Assembly (NCBI GenBank): GCA_963797765.1
Contig: CAWCQU010000003.1
Coordinates: 434,001-498,000 of the forward strand
Direction: 5' to 3'
DNA length: 64,000 nt
DNA from: JBGPTK01 sp963797765
GTDB taxonomy: Bacteria; Acidobacteriota; Terriglobia; Acidiferrales; UBA7541
In this document: piece after piece, positions 31,065 to 40,917 of the stretch
How the letters are laid out: each line of letters opens with the position of its first letter
How positions within the stretch are numbered: position 1 is the first letter of the stretch
The notes under the pieces: generated by a model
Seen by the model: only the letters and a program-made list of their open reading frames with translations
Told to the model about the DNA's origin: nothing
Database searches by the model: none
Position numbers and translations under genes: made by a program

Positions 31065-31822
31065 AACTCGCTCGATTGATTTTTCTGTTTGGCGTTTGCG
31101 CAGTTTTTGGATTCACGGCACGTCCGGCCGCGGGGCAAGCAACGCCTCCCGCCAAGCCGGCTGCTAAAACACCACCCGCTGGCACACACACCACAGCAAA
31201 AGGACCAACAAAGATGACAGATGCCGCTGCATTGCTGAATCCCGCGTCGCTTCACGAACAGGCGCCCACGGAGTTCAACGTTAAGTTCGTCACCACCAAG
31301 GGCGATTTCACGGTCAAGGTTACGCGAGCTTGGTCGCCGTTGGGCGCAGACCGGTTCTACAATCTTGCCAAACATCATTTTTTCGATAATGCCGCGTTCT
31401 TCCGCGTCGTTCCGGGATTCATCGTGCAATTCGGATTAAGCGCTGATCCGAAAGTGTCGCGAGTTTGGCGGGCCGCCAACTTCAAGGACGACAAAGTGAC
31501 GCAGAGCAATAAGCGCGGCACGGTTACGTTCGCCACGGCGGGACCGAATACCCGCACCACTCAGCTCTTTATCAATTTCGGGAATAACGGCGGGCTGGAT
31601 GGACAAGGCTTCTCTCCGTTCGGGGAAGTGACCGACGGAATGGCCGTGGTGGATGGGCTTTACAGCGGATATGGCGAACGCCCGGATCAGGGCCAGATTC
31701 AAGACAAGGGCAAAGCCTATCTCGATCAGAATTTTCCGAAGCTCGACGTGATTAAGTCCACTACTGTCGAGCCGGTGACAGCGGGAGCCGCACCGGCTGC
31801 GAAGGCGCCCGCCAAGCCCTAG
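31061..31822 (+). CDS. Peptidyl-prolyl cis-trans isomerase, cyclophilin type, exported
   Basis: A 253-residue protein starting from GTG. A signal peptide (LARLIFLFGVCAVFGFTARP) and a low-complexity Pro/Ala/Thr linker precede a cyclophilin domain (FFRVVPGFIVQFGL, TTQLFINFGNNGGLDGQGF, FGEVTDGMAVVDGL). The catalytic Arg (FFRVVPGF) and the Gln (VQFG) are kept. A short Ala/Pro tail ends the protein. It probably helps fold periplasmic proteins. The four-base overlap with the dipeptidase indicates co-expression. Confidence 0.92.
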   Translation: MKLARLIFLFGVCAVFGFTARPAAGQATPPAKPAAKTPPAGTHTTAKGPTKMTDAAALLNPASLHEQAPTEFNVKFVTTKGDFTVKVTRAWSPLGADRFYNLAKHHFFDNAAFFRVVPGFIVQFGLSADPKVSRVWRAANFKDDKVTQSNKRGTVTFATAGPNTRTTQLFINFGNNGGLDGQGFSPFGEVTDGMAVVDGLYSGYGERPDQGQIQDKGKAYLDQNFPKLDVIKSTTVEPVTAGAAPAAKAPAKP

Positions 31823-31851
31823 TTCGAGCGAGTTAACCACCGCTTTGGTGA

Positions 31852-31895
31852 GGGCGGTTCGCCTGTCGTGATTGATGCGGCAGCGCGAGCCGCCC
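31852..31895. repeat. Inverted repeat between convergent genes
   Basis: Arms GGGCGGTTCGC (31852-31862) and GCGAGCCGCCC (31885-31895) pair over eleven positions with one G-T pair. The loop is 22 bases. The position between two convergent genes suggests a transcript end, but there is no T-tract. The sequence resembles palindromic family B. Confidence 0.55.
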
Positions 31896-31944
31896 TACTC
31901 GTATCGCAATAATTGATTAAAGCCTCGCAGACTGCCGATTCATT

Positions 31945-33861
31945 CTAGAATTTAAATAACGTAGTCAGGTCGCCGATCGCGGGACTGTTCGTCGGAAAAT
32001 ACGGGCTGCCTGCGGTGCTGATTGGATTCGGCAGATTATCCCGGCTGCGCGCGGAGAGTGGTTTCAATCCCCAATTCATTTCGATGAATTTCAAAATCGA
32101 AGCATGATCGGTGTAGGTGTGGTCCACTACTCCTGTTTTTGAAAACGGAGAGACGACCAGCAACGGAACGCGCGGGCCATCGCCGAAGAAATCAATCGGC
32201 TGAATGTAGCCGGAATCGTAGAGCCCTCCGGATTCATCCACGGTAATCAAAATCGCCGTATTCGCCCATAGGGTAGGGTTCGCTTTTACCGAGTCCACGA
32301 TATTTTGTACGAAAGCTTCATAGAGGGAAGGGAACGACGTTCCCGGATGCGAGTCCACCACGTCGTCCGGCTTTACGAAGGAAACCGCGGGCAGGTTGCC
32401 GCTCTGCACGTCCTGAAGAAATTGCGTGATGTCCTGGATATTATTTTTCTGCGAGGTGGTCATGATCGACTTCGCGTATTGGAACGGATTGCAGATTCCG
32501 CAATAGTGCGAAAACAGGCTGCCCAGGCCGGGGCTGAATCCTTCGCCAAAGAAGGCCCAGCTGACTCCCTTCGCAATGAGCGCGTCGGCAATCGTGGGAA
32601 CCGTTGACGGACCTGTCGCGTGAGTCTGATCCGATTCCAGGTTTCCAACGCGGTCATAAGACGGTTCCTGATTGTTCACCAGATAAAACATTCCGGACGA
32701 GCAATTTCCTCCGTTAAACGGCTTGTAGGGCAGCGTGGCCAGATAATTCATGATCGGCGCGACGCCGGGCTGCGTGGAATCGGAGCAATTCGTGTAGGAG
32801 GAATTGCTCAGGTTCCCGGAATCCACGATGTAAAACCCGTCCGATTGATACCAATTATTGCTGCCCGAAAAGGGATTCGGATTTTCGATCTGCAGCGCGG
32901 GAGGCGTTGCTGGAACTCCGTTTGCATCGCTATAGACGTAAACATCGCCGGTGCCGAAGGAAATCGAATTCGGCCCCGTGCCGCCGTACATGAACTGATG
33001 ATAATTATCGCTGAGCGCGTAGGTGTCGGCCAGCGAACGGAAGTAAGGCAAGTCTCCCGTAGCCATGTTGTAGAAGCTCATGGCCACGGCGCCCTGGAAT
33101 GTGGCTTCATCGGTGAACGGGACAGGTGGTGGCGTATTCTGCGTCGCCCATCCCACGGAAGTGGCCACCCAGGCGTACAAATCGTGCATGCACCCCGAGG
33201 GATTGGATGCCGTCATGGTCGCCTGGCTGCAATCGGTCTGCTGCCACATTTGATAGAAGCGGTGGACAGGATCGCCGGTGTTGCTGTTGTAAGGCACGTA
33301 GGCCGTTAGTTGGAACGGACCATTCGGCAGATTCGCGGGGAATCGCTTGTCCGGGAAAAATGGCAATTGCGGGAAAATGCCTCCGTCATTCAGCAGGGAT
33401 TGCGATGCCTGCGCGAGACCGGGATCGGACGCGATGCCATATTGCACGGCGGGTGGAAATAACAGCGGGTTCAAAGTGTTGTTCGGCTGCGGCAAAACGG
33501 CAAATGGACCCGTCTTTTGTGGGCTGATTTGATAGGTGACGTTATCGAGAGCCTGCTGCTGAGCTGCTTCCGCGAAATTGGGCCCGGGCAATCCGGCCGC
33601 CGTGACGATTTGCTGCGAAAGCAAATTGGAAACCTGTTGGGATTGATTCGCCGGCTGATACGTGCCAAACAGATTGTCGAAGCTGCGATTCTCTCCGATC
33701 ACGATGATCAAGTGCTTGATCGGCGTCGCTGTAACCGGCGGCGTTGGCGCCGGCTGCGGCAGCGAGACATTTGACGGATTTCCACCGCATCCGCCAAGCG
33801 GAAACAGAAGTGTCACCGCAACTAAAATTCGCATGGTGCGCGGAAGGCCATCAGAGAACAT
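31945..33861 (-). CDS. Phosphoesterase family protein (phospholipase C / acid phosphatase type), lipoprotein
   Basis: Secreted hydrolase of the alkaline-phosphatase-like PLC family, about 638 residues. The start MFSDGLPRTMRI follows GGAG by eight bases. It is also the choice that avoids overlap with valS. A lipobox (TLLFPLGGC) predicts attachment to a membrane, followed by a Pro-rich spacer. The family hallmark IKHLIIVIGENRSFDNLFG carries the metal-binding Glu and Asn. Other motifs are HQFMYGGTGPNSISFG, FVKPDDVVDSHPG and TAILITVDESGGLYD. The substrate may be a phosphate ester or phospholipid. Confidence 0.88.
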   Translation of the reverse strand: MFSDGLPRTMRILVAVTLLFPLGGCGGNPSNVSLPQPAPTPPVTATPIKHLIIVIGENRSFDNLFGTYQPANQSQQVSNLLSQQIVTAAGLPGPNFAEAAQQQALDNVTYQISPQKTGPFAVLPQPNNTLNPLLFPPAVQYGIASDPGLAQASQSLLNDGGIFPQLPFFPDKRFPANLPNGPFQLTAYVPYNSNTGDPVHRFYQMWQQTDCSQATMTASNPSGCMHDLYAWVATSVGWATQNTPPPVPFTDEATFQGAVAMSFYNMATGDLPYFRSLADTYALSDNYHQFMYGGTGPNSISFGTGDVYVYSDANGVPATPPALQIENPNPFSGSNNWYQSDGFYIVDSGNLSNSSYTNCSDSTQPGVAPIMNYLATLPYKPFNGGNCSSGMFYLVNNQEPSYDRVGNLESDQTHATGPSTVPTIADALIAKGVSWAFFGEGFSPGLGSLFSHYCGICNPFQYAKSIMTTSQKNNIQDITQFLQDVQSGNLPAVSFVKPDDVVDSHPGTSFPSLYEAFVQNIVDSVKANPTLWANTAILITVDESGGLYDSGYIQPIDFFGDGPRVPLLVVSPFSKTGVVDHTYTDHASILKFIEMNWGLKPLSARSRDNLPNPISTAGSPYFPTNSPAIGDLTTLFKF

Positions 33862-33982
33862 ATCGGTCACTCCGTGTACTGGTGGTATTAAGAAAATCCG
33901 CCGGACTCTCCCATCGGCGACGCCGGCATTCATCGAGAGGTTGCCCCATCGAGTCACAGCGCCTGCAACGCCGCGAACCGCT

Positions 33983-36752
33983 TCAGCGCGATTCCGCAGC
34001 TTCAATTTGCTTCAAACGCTCCTGCATTTTCTGATGTTCCGCTTGGCGCTCGGCAAGGGTGGTTTCGAGTGAGCGAACCACCTGCTCCGGCGCGCGGCTG
34101 CGAAACGTCTGGTCGGTCAGGCGAGATTGCTTCGATGCGATGTCCTTTACCAGGCGGTCGACCTCTTTGCGGAGGCGGACAGCCTCTGCTTTCGTATCGA
34201 CCGGCTCGCTATGGGCAATCCGCAAATCGAATCTTAAGGTTGAGCGTGTCGCGCCACCCGAGGAATCGAATTGACCGGACGATTGCTTGAATTCCGATAG
34301 AGTGGCCAGGGTCTCGATGGATTCCCGGTTCCGAACCACTACATCCAATACATCCGCGTCGCGGGGAGAAAATTCCGCGGCAATTTTGCGTTTCGGATCG
34401 ACTTTGATCTCTGCTCGCAGGTTGCGCAAGCGCCACGATAATTTCCTGCAACAACGCCATCTGCAACTCCGAATCGGCATCGCGCCAATCGGGGCGCGCA
34501 GAGGGGAATTGTTCGAGCGCTATGGATTTCGCTCCCGCGCGCTGCGGCAGCTTATGCCACAGTTCTTCCGTCAGGAACGGCATAAACGGGTGCAGCAGCC
34601 GGAGCGCCGCTTCGAAAACAGCAAACAAATTGCGCCAGGTGGCGAGGGCCGCATCATGGTCGGATACACCCAGGCGCGGCTTCACCCATTCGATATACCA
34701 ATCGCAGAAATCGCCCCAGAAAAAGTGATAAATCACATGGGCCGCTTCGTGGAACCGGAAATCCTCGAGCGCATCGCTGATTTCATCCCGCACGGTGGCC
34801 ATGCGCGAAAAAATCCAGCGGTCCACCAATTCCATTTCGCCGCCGGTTTTATATGGAGCAGCCGCGCGAATTTCCGGCGCGGCCAATTCCTCGAGTGACA
34901 CACCCATGCTTTCGACTTTTTCCAGATTGAAAAATAAAAAGCGTGCCGCATTCCAGATTTTGTTGGCGAATGCGCGGTAGCTGAGGATGTGGTCCTCGCT
35001 CAGCGCGATGTCGGTTCCCGGCGCGGCCATTACCGCCAGCGCGAAACGCAATGCGTCGGTTCCGTGCTTTTCGGTCAATTCCAGCGGGTCCACCACATTG
35101 CCCCGCGTTTTCGACATTTTCATGCCGTGCGGATCGCGCACAATCGAATGCAAGTACAGCCGGTGAAACGGAATTCGCTCTTCGATTTTCGCGCGATCCA
35201 CCAGATGCAGGCCCATCATGATCATCCGCGCGTCCCAGAAAAATAAAATATCGTATCCGCTGATCAGCAGGCTGGTCGGATAATATGTGCGCAAATCTTC
35301 CGTCTCGTCCGGCCATCCGAGCGTCGAAAACGGCCAAAGCCCGGAACTGAACCAGGTATCGAGCACGTCTGTTTCCTGCGTCAGCTTGAACCGCCGCAAG
35401 CGCCGCATTTTTCGGGCACGCTGGCGGCCTGCGCTCGCCCATCCACGATTTCCACTCGCGAATCGAGCGCCGGAGTCATCGCGTTGCAATCGCCGCAATA
35501 CCAGATGGGAATGCGGTGCCCCCACCAAAGCTGCCGCGAAATACACCAGTCGTAAATCCGGTCCATCCAATCCAGGTAAACTTTCTCCCAGTTTTCGGGG
35601 ACCACGGAAATCAGCTTATCGCGAACCACGCTGGCCGCCGATTCCGCCAACGGCTTCATTTTGCAAAACCATTGCACGGAAAGGCGCGGCTCAATTTCCG
35701 AATGGCAGCGCGCGCAGACTCCCACGGCGTGAATGTGCTCGGTCACGCGTTCCAGCAGATCCAGCGTTTGCAAATCGGCCACAATATTTTTGCGCGCCAC
35801 GTACCGGTCGAGCCCAACATACTTTCCCGCGGCGTCGCTCATGTGCGCGTCATTGGTCATCACGTCGATTTGGGGCAAGTTGTGCCGCTTGCCCATTTCG
35901 AAATCGTTCGGATCGTGAGCGGGCGTCACCTTCACCGCACCCGTGCCGAATTCGCGATCCACAGAATTCATCCGCGATAATCGGGATTTCCCGACCCATC
36001 AGCGGCAGCAGCGCTTTCTTTCCGATCAGATGCTTGTATCGTTCATCATCTGGGTGGACGGCCACGGCAGTATCGCCAAGCATGGTTTCCGGACGCGTGG
36101 TGGCCACCACAATGAATTCATCCGATCCCACCACCGGATATCGGATATGCCACAGCTTTCCATTGCGTTCGCTGTGCTGCACTTCCAGATCACTGATGGC
36201 GGTCTGGCAGCGCGGGCACCAATTCACCATGTAGCGCGCGCGATAAATCATCCCTTCGCGATACAGCCGCAAAAACGTTTCCAACACCGCGCGATAGAGA
36301 GGCGGATCGAGCGTGAATCGTTCCCGCGTCCAATCGCACGACGCACCCAGCCGGATCATCTGCCGCTTGATGGTGTCGCCGCTTTCTTCTTTCCATTTCC
36401 ACACGCGGCGCTCGAATTCCTCGCGGCCCAATTGCTGCCGAGTAATGTTCTGCAGCGCCAGTTGCCGCTCCACCACGAACTGCGCGGCGATCCCCGCGTG
36501 ATCCATTCCCGGCAGCCACAAAGTGTTGTAGCCGTTCATCCGCCGCCAGCGCACCAGAATGTCGATCTGCGTGTGCTCCAGCATGTGCCCGATATGGATC
36601 GACCCGGTGACGTTCGGCGGCGGCAGGGCAATCGAAAAAATCGGTCCGGCGGCTTTTGGATCGGCGCGAAACAGCTTCTCGTCAAACCAGGATTGCGCCC
36701 AGCGCTGTTCGATTTCCTGCGGCTCGTAAGCCTTTGGTATTTCAGGTGGCAT
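33983..36752 (-). CDS. valS: Valyl-tRNA synthetase (three frameshifts as sequenced)
   Basis: Charges tRNA-Val; class I enzyme. The HIGH motif is in PPPNVTGSIHIGHMLEH. The editing domain has VVATTRPETMLGDTAV and FGTGAVKVTPAHDPNDFE. The tryptophan motif is ISRQLWWGHRIPIWYC and KMSKS is present as HGMKMSKTRGNVVDP. A C-terminal coiled-coil arm ends the protein. Four open pieces are joined by shifts at about 35961-35963 (extra base), 35389-35392 (missing base) and 34427-34430 (extra base). Corrected, the length is about 923 residues, normal for ValS. Since every piece is strongly conserved and no second valS is visible, error in the sequence is the simplest explanation. Confidence 0.95.
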
Positions 36753-36925
36753 ATTCGATTTTGTCTTCCCAATTCGCGGCGCGCCGGTGGATTAACGCGC
36801 GACCGGGAAACAAATCACTATACGGGCGGACGAACATTGCGTCAAATTCAGCTGTTCATAGGAGACTCGAGGTGAGGATGAAACTGGATTGGTAAAGGTC
36901 GTTCGAACGGGAACTAAAGGAAAGC

Positions 36926-36960
36926 TATACCGCAGAGGCGCTGAGAGCGCAGAGGGAGAG
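36926..36960 (+). repeat. Dispersed repeat, family A
   Basis: A copy (TACCGCAGAGGCGCTGAGAG core) between the valS upstream region and the end of the response-regulator gene. It is closest to the copy at 4021. Confidence 0.7.
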
Positions 36961-36985
36961 TCGGACTGCGCAAAACCTGCGGCGG

Positions 36986-38671
36986 CTAGCGTTCTTTCTT
37001 TTCGACTTCGGGGTGGAGGAGCGATTCAACCAGCGGGCGCACCAGTTCGCTCGACAAAATTGCGTGTAGTTGCGGCTCGAGACGCTCGAGAACCTTGGCC
37101 ACAATGTGTTCAACCAATGCGGGATCGGCGGGGGGCGGAGTGGGCTCCCGCTCAATGCTGCTCGACTTGTAATGACCTTCCGAAAAACTCTCGAAACCGT
37201 CGGGAACGATGTTCGCTTGCTCAGGTTCCGGTTCGTGCTTCAATTCAAAGGCCGTCTGCTGAGTTGGCAAAAGTTCCGTGTGATTCTCCTCCGGCAAATA
37301 AGGAGAAGGACCAAATGAAAACGCTTCGGATGTGCGTTCAATTTCAGGCGCGGGCTGCGGTTTTGAATCTTCAACAACGTGTTCCAATTCAATCCGTTCG
37401 GCAGCGAAAGGATGCGCATCGGAATAGGGCGTCAATTCACTTGCCTTCGGTTTGGAAGATTCAAGAATCAAATCCTGATTCGAGTGGAAGGGAATCACCA
37501 TCGATGGCTCGGAATGATGTTCCTCGGGCGGCTTCACCCGCGGGGCTTCGATGGAAGGATTGGAAGAAAGCGGCGGCAGGCTCTGCTGAAAAGAAGAAGC
37601 ACTCGGCGTAACGTCCCACGTCTCCGCCGCTTCCTGCGGCACCGAAATCGCCGGCGCGCCAGACATCATTTCCATCCATTCCGCCGGGCTGGTGGAGAGT
37701 TCTCGAGAAGGGGCCTCGTCCACGGAAATTTTTACTGGCTCTCCGCTGATGGATTGCCCGGGAAGCGTGATTTCTTCCAAAGAAATCGCCCCCGCCTCAC
37801 TGGCCGGCACGTTGGGCTCCATCAACGATGGCGCCTGGCCTTCGGGAACAATTAATTCGTGTTTGGCGGTTTCTTCCGGCTCGGGCCATTCGTTCGCGGT
37901 TTTGTCCCATGAGGAAGGAGTGTTCGCGCTCACCTGCGGCTGCCAGGAAGAAGAAGGCTTCAATTCCGCGCGATCATCCCAGGCCGTTGATTTTTCAGGC
38001 TGCGCATCTTCGGCCGCGAACCGTTGCTCCAAATCCGAAGGAGGCTGCGGCTTGATCCGGTCTTCCCACGAAGCACTCAACTTATTTTCTGCTTCTGCCA
38101 CGGTTTCCGGCTCTTCATTTGAATCGACCGCCGGAGCGGCATCGCGCAAGCTAAGCGGCCCGCGCGTGAACGCAAATTCCTCCGGCTCCATTTCGGGCTC
38201 GGGAAACTCCTGCTTGGCCTGCGCCGGGGGAGCAGGCGCGGGTGGAGGAGGAGCCACTCGCACAGGCTCGGGGGCAGGTTGGGCGGCGGGCTTCAGTTTT
38301 TCCAATCCCGCCAAAAACCCGGTCACCATCGATATCAGCGGTTCCGGAGGCACGAAAGGCTTCTTCAATATCCCATTCGCGCCAACCCGGTGAGCTTCCT
38401 TCTCATCCAGCGGATCGAATGCCCCGATCAGGAGCACCACGGGAATATGCGCAAACCGCGCTTCCCGCTTGATGTAGTCACACACCTCGTACCCATTGCG
38501 GACGGGCATGAACACGTCGGCAAGCACCAGATCAGGAGTGGTTTCGGCCAATTTGCGGACTGCGGCCTCGCCATTCCCAACGGCGATCACATGGATTCCG
38601 AGTTCCTGCAGCGCCAGCGTCACCATCTTCTGGATATTGCTGTTGTCGTCGGCGACGAGGATCGTGGGCAC
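36986..38671 (-). CDS. Response regulator receiver protein with long acidic/proline-rich tail
   Basis: About 561 residues from a GTG preceded by AAGGGG. Residues 1-125 are a CheY-like receiver: acidic pair in LVADDNSNIQKMV, phospho-acceptor Asp in LVLADVFMPVRNGYEVC, conserved Lys in GILKKPFVPPEPL. The next 380 residues are low complexity, rich in Pro, Glu and Ser, with recurring Trp-containing SSW/SAW segments and no recognisable domain. The last 50 residues form a predicted amphipathic helix (PALVEHIVAKVLERLEPQLH). No DNA-binding or enzymatic output is present. Similar receiver-plus-tail proteins occur in gliding or exopolysaccharide systems. It lies downstream of bamD. Confidence 0.85.
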   Translation of the reverse strand: MPTILVADDNSNIQKMVTLALQELGIHVIAVGNGEAAVRKLAETTPDLVLADVFMPVRNGYEVCDYIKREARFAHIPVVLLIGAFDPLDEKEAHRVGANGILKKPFVPPEPLISMVTGFLAGLEKLKPAAQPAPEPVRVAPPPPAPAPPAQAKQEFPEPEMEPEEFAFTRGPLSLRDAAPAVDSNEEPETVAEAENKLSASWEDRIKPQPPSDLEQRFAAEDAQPEKSTAWDDRAELKPSSSWQPQVSANTPSSWDKTANEWPEPEETAKHELIVPEGQAPSLMEPNVPASEAGAISLEEITLPGQSISGEPVKISVDEAPSRELSTSPAEWMEMMSGAPAISVPQEAAETWDVTPSASSFQQSLPPLSSNPSIEAPRVKPPEEHHSEPSMVIPFHSNQDLILESSKPKASELTPYSDAHPFAAERIELEHVVEDSKPQPAPEIERTSEAFSFGPSPYLPEENHTELLPTQQTAFELKHEPEPEQANIVPDGFESFSEGHYKSSSIEREPTPPPADPALVEHIVAKVLERLEPQLHAILSSELVRPLVESLLHPEVEKKER

Positions 38672-38810
38672 CTTAAACCCCTTCGGGGCGCCAAATGGAG
38701 AGCGCACCTACACCCCTGACCACTGGCCTATTGGTAACATCCTGCAACGGCTGAGTCAATTGGTCGAAAGTACAGGCGTGCCGCACAAAGCACGCCGGAT
38801 CAGGGCTGGG

Positions 38811-40184
38811 CTACCAGGGAATGAGTTTCTTTAATCCCTTTTTCTTCTTACTGGTGGACTCATTTTTGTCTTTGGTGCTGGCGTCTTTTGAGTCCTTGGA
38901 GTCCTTGGAATCTTTGGCCGCGTCGGCAGGTTTCTTATTGGGATCCGAGGCGTTCGGGTCTGCCGTTCCAGGCGCCGGATTGGCACCGGTGCTTGGCGGA
39001 GCGTTCGGGTCCGCAGTCGAAGAAGACGAGGGATCTCCGGTTGCGGGGGATGCAGGTGTCGTTGCGGCCGGGGTGCTTGAACTGCTCTCCGATCCAGCTG
39101 GCACTCTCTCAACCGCCACGCTATTACTTCCCCCGCCGCCAACGTTCATACCATTCCCGTTACCCGGCCTCATCACGTCGCCGCCGTTCTCGCTGGGCGG
39201 AGTCAGGTTCGGTTGTCCAGAGTGCGCTGCCATGGAAACATCCGGCATGGAGCGCAGTGCACTCAGCGGGGCGTTAATCAGGCTGTTGTGCGCCCGTGGA
39301 ACTTGCTGTTCTTTCTGCATCCGAGCCACGGCCGTCGCGTCGGGTTGTGGAACGGGATAACCCCCCGCTACGAGCTTCTGTTTCGCAGCAGGCGCCAAAG
39401 AGGAAAGCGGATAATCCCGCACGATTCGCGCGTAATATTTCGACGCCCATTCGCGGAATTTTGCTTTCTCATCTTCCGTGCGTCCCTGGCTGCCGTAGAT
39501 ATCCCCCAGCATCCACAGCGCCCTGTCGCTCTGGCTATAGAGCGGGTAGCGATCCGTTAATTCGATCAGGCGGGAAGCCGCGGCCTTGGCGCCGCTCGGA
39601 GTTCCGCGCACATAATAGAAGTGGGCCACGCGGAAATCGCCCTCGGCAATCACTTCCTGCACGTCGCGAAGGTGCTGTTCCGCCTGAGGAACCAGCTTGC
39701 TTTGCGGGTACTTCAGCAAGAATGTCTGGAACTCATCCTCGGCCAATTGCGCTTGCGATTCGTCGCGATCGGGCTTTTCCATCATTTCGTAATGCGCCAT
39801 GGCCACCTGCATCTGCGCATACGCGGATTCCTCGAGGAACGGGAAGAAGGTGATGAAATCCTTGTACTCGGATACGGATTGTGTCAATCCCGCCGTGCCG
39901 CCTTCCTTGAAATACGAATCGGCGATGGCCAGTTTGGCCTTGGCTAGATATTCGCTATCGGGATACGTATTGATCAGCGTTTGCAGGTCGAGCCGCGCCA
40001 CCGTGTAGCGCCCTTTCTTAATGTCTTCCGTGCCACGATCGAAGAGAACTTTATCGGGCTCGACGGAACTACCGGTGGTTGGGGCTATGTTTTTTTTCTT
40101 CCCGCCGAAGCATCCGCCAAGCGGCAGGACCAGGGAGAAAATCGCGGCAAGCAAAATCAGGTCAGAGCGAGACGTTCGTTTCAT
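38811..40184 (-). CDS. bamD: Outer-membrane assembly lipoprotein BamD (TPR)
   Basis: Essential lipoprotein partner of BamA in outer-membrane protein insertion. The signal peptide ends in a lipobox (LVLPLGGC). Residues 40-260 contain TPR units (YTVARLDLQTLINTYPDSEY, FFPFLEESAYAQMQVA, AEDEFQTFLLKYPQSKLVPQ, RLIELTDRYPLYSQSDRALW). After residue 290 there is an unusual extension of about 165 residues. It is rich in Ser, Pro, Asn and Gly and ends in KDSKDSKDSKD repeats and a basic tail. Typical BamD has about 240-260 residues, so the tail is lineage-specific. The start ATG overlaps the rpe stop (TGATG). Confidence 0.88.
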   Translation of the reverse strand: MKRTSRSDLILLAAIFSLVLPLGGCFGGKKKNIAPTTGSSVEPDKVLFDRGTEDIKKGRYTVARLDLQTLINTYPDSEYLAKAKLAIADSYFKEGGTAGLTQSVSEYKDFITFFPFLEESAYAQMQVAMAHYEMMEKPDRDESQAQLAEDEFQTFLLKYPQSKLVPQAEQHLRDVQEVIAEGDFRVAHFYYVRGTPSGAKAAASRLIELTDRYPLYSQSDRALWMLGDIYGSQGRTEDEKAKFREWASKYYARIVRDYPLSSLAPAAKQKLVAGGYPVPQPDATAVARMQKEQQVPRAHNSLINAPLSALRSMPDVSMAAHSGQPNLTPPSENGGDVMRPGNGNGMNVGGGGSNSVAVERVPAGSESSSSTPAATTPASPATGDPSSSSTADPNAPPSTGANPAPGTADPNASDPNKKPADAAKDSKDSKDSKDASTKDKNESTSKKKKGLKKLIPW

Positions 40185-40894
40185 CACACCTTCTGCGATA
40201 TGGCTTCTGTTGCAAGTTGCAGCAAGCGTCGTACCGCAGCGGTCGCGTCGGGTGTATGGAAAATCGATGTGCCGGCCACCAGGGTGTCTACCCCGGCTAG
40301 TACCAACTCTCCTGCATTTTCCGGCCCCACGCCGCCGTCCACTTCGATACGGAACGTGCCATTATAACGCGTGCGCAACTGCTTCAGTTGCCGAATTTTT
40401 TCGTAAGCCACGGGGTTGAATTTCTGTCCCCCAAATCCCGGGTTTACGGACATTACCAGAACAGTTTCCACGATTCCCAGCACTTCGCTCAGCATCGCTA
40501 CCGGAGTGGCGGGATTGATCACCACTCCTGCCTCCGCTCCGTGCTCGTGAATCGCGTTAATCACCCGATCCAGGTGGCAGGTTGCCTCCTGGTGTACCAA
40601 AATGCGGCTGGCCCCTGCCTTGGCAAACGCCTCCACATAGGTTTCCGGCCGCTCAATCATCAGATGCACGTCCAGTGGCAGTTTGGTTGCCTTACGCAAC
40701 GACTCCACCACCGGCACTCCGATCGAGATGTTCGGCACAAAGTGGCCATCCATCACGTCCACGTGAATAACCCCTGCACCGCCCTGTTCGGCCGCCTGAA
40801 TTTCCTTGCCCAGATAGGCGAAATTGGCTGCCAGGATGGAGGGGGCGATCTCTAACGGAGGACGAGTCATGGTATCAGTACCGTAGGTAGCCAT
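40184..40894 (-). CDS. rpe: Ribulose-phosphate 3-epimerase
   Basis: TIM-barrel enzyme interconverting ribulose 5-phosphate and xylulose 5-phosphate in the pentose phosphate pathway. Motifs are IAPSILAANFAYLGKEI, VDVMDGHFVPNISIG (metal ligands His and Asp), LDVHLMIERPETYV, VNPGFGGQKF and VDGGVGPENAGELVLAGVD. It has 236 residues from the ATG that follows GGAGG by ten bases; an internal start at MTRPPLEIA is possible. It is coupled to bamD downstream and follows the PASTA gene. Confidence 0.97.
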   Translation of the reverse strand: MATYGTDTMTRPPLEIAPSILAANFAYLGKEIQAAEQGGAGVIHVDVMDGHFVPNISIGVPVVESLRKATKLPLDVHLMIERPETYVEAFAKAGASRILVHQEATCHLDRVINAIHEHGAEAGVVINPATPVAMLSEVLGIVETVLVMSVNPGFGGQKFNPVAYEKIRQLKQLRTRYNGTFRIEVDGGVGPENAGELVLAGVDTLVAGTSIFHTPDATAAVRRLLQLATEAISQKV

Positions 40895-40917
40895 CTTAGC
40901 ACAGCCTCCATGCCGGA

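Noticed and set aside
35287..36875. Two plus-strand ORFs of about 310 residues
   Set aside because: Antisense to the valS pieces, with no recognisable domain.
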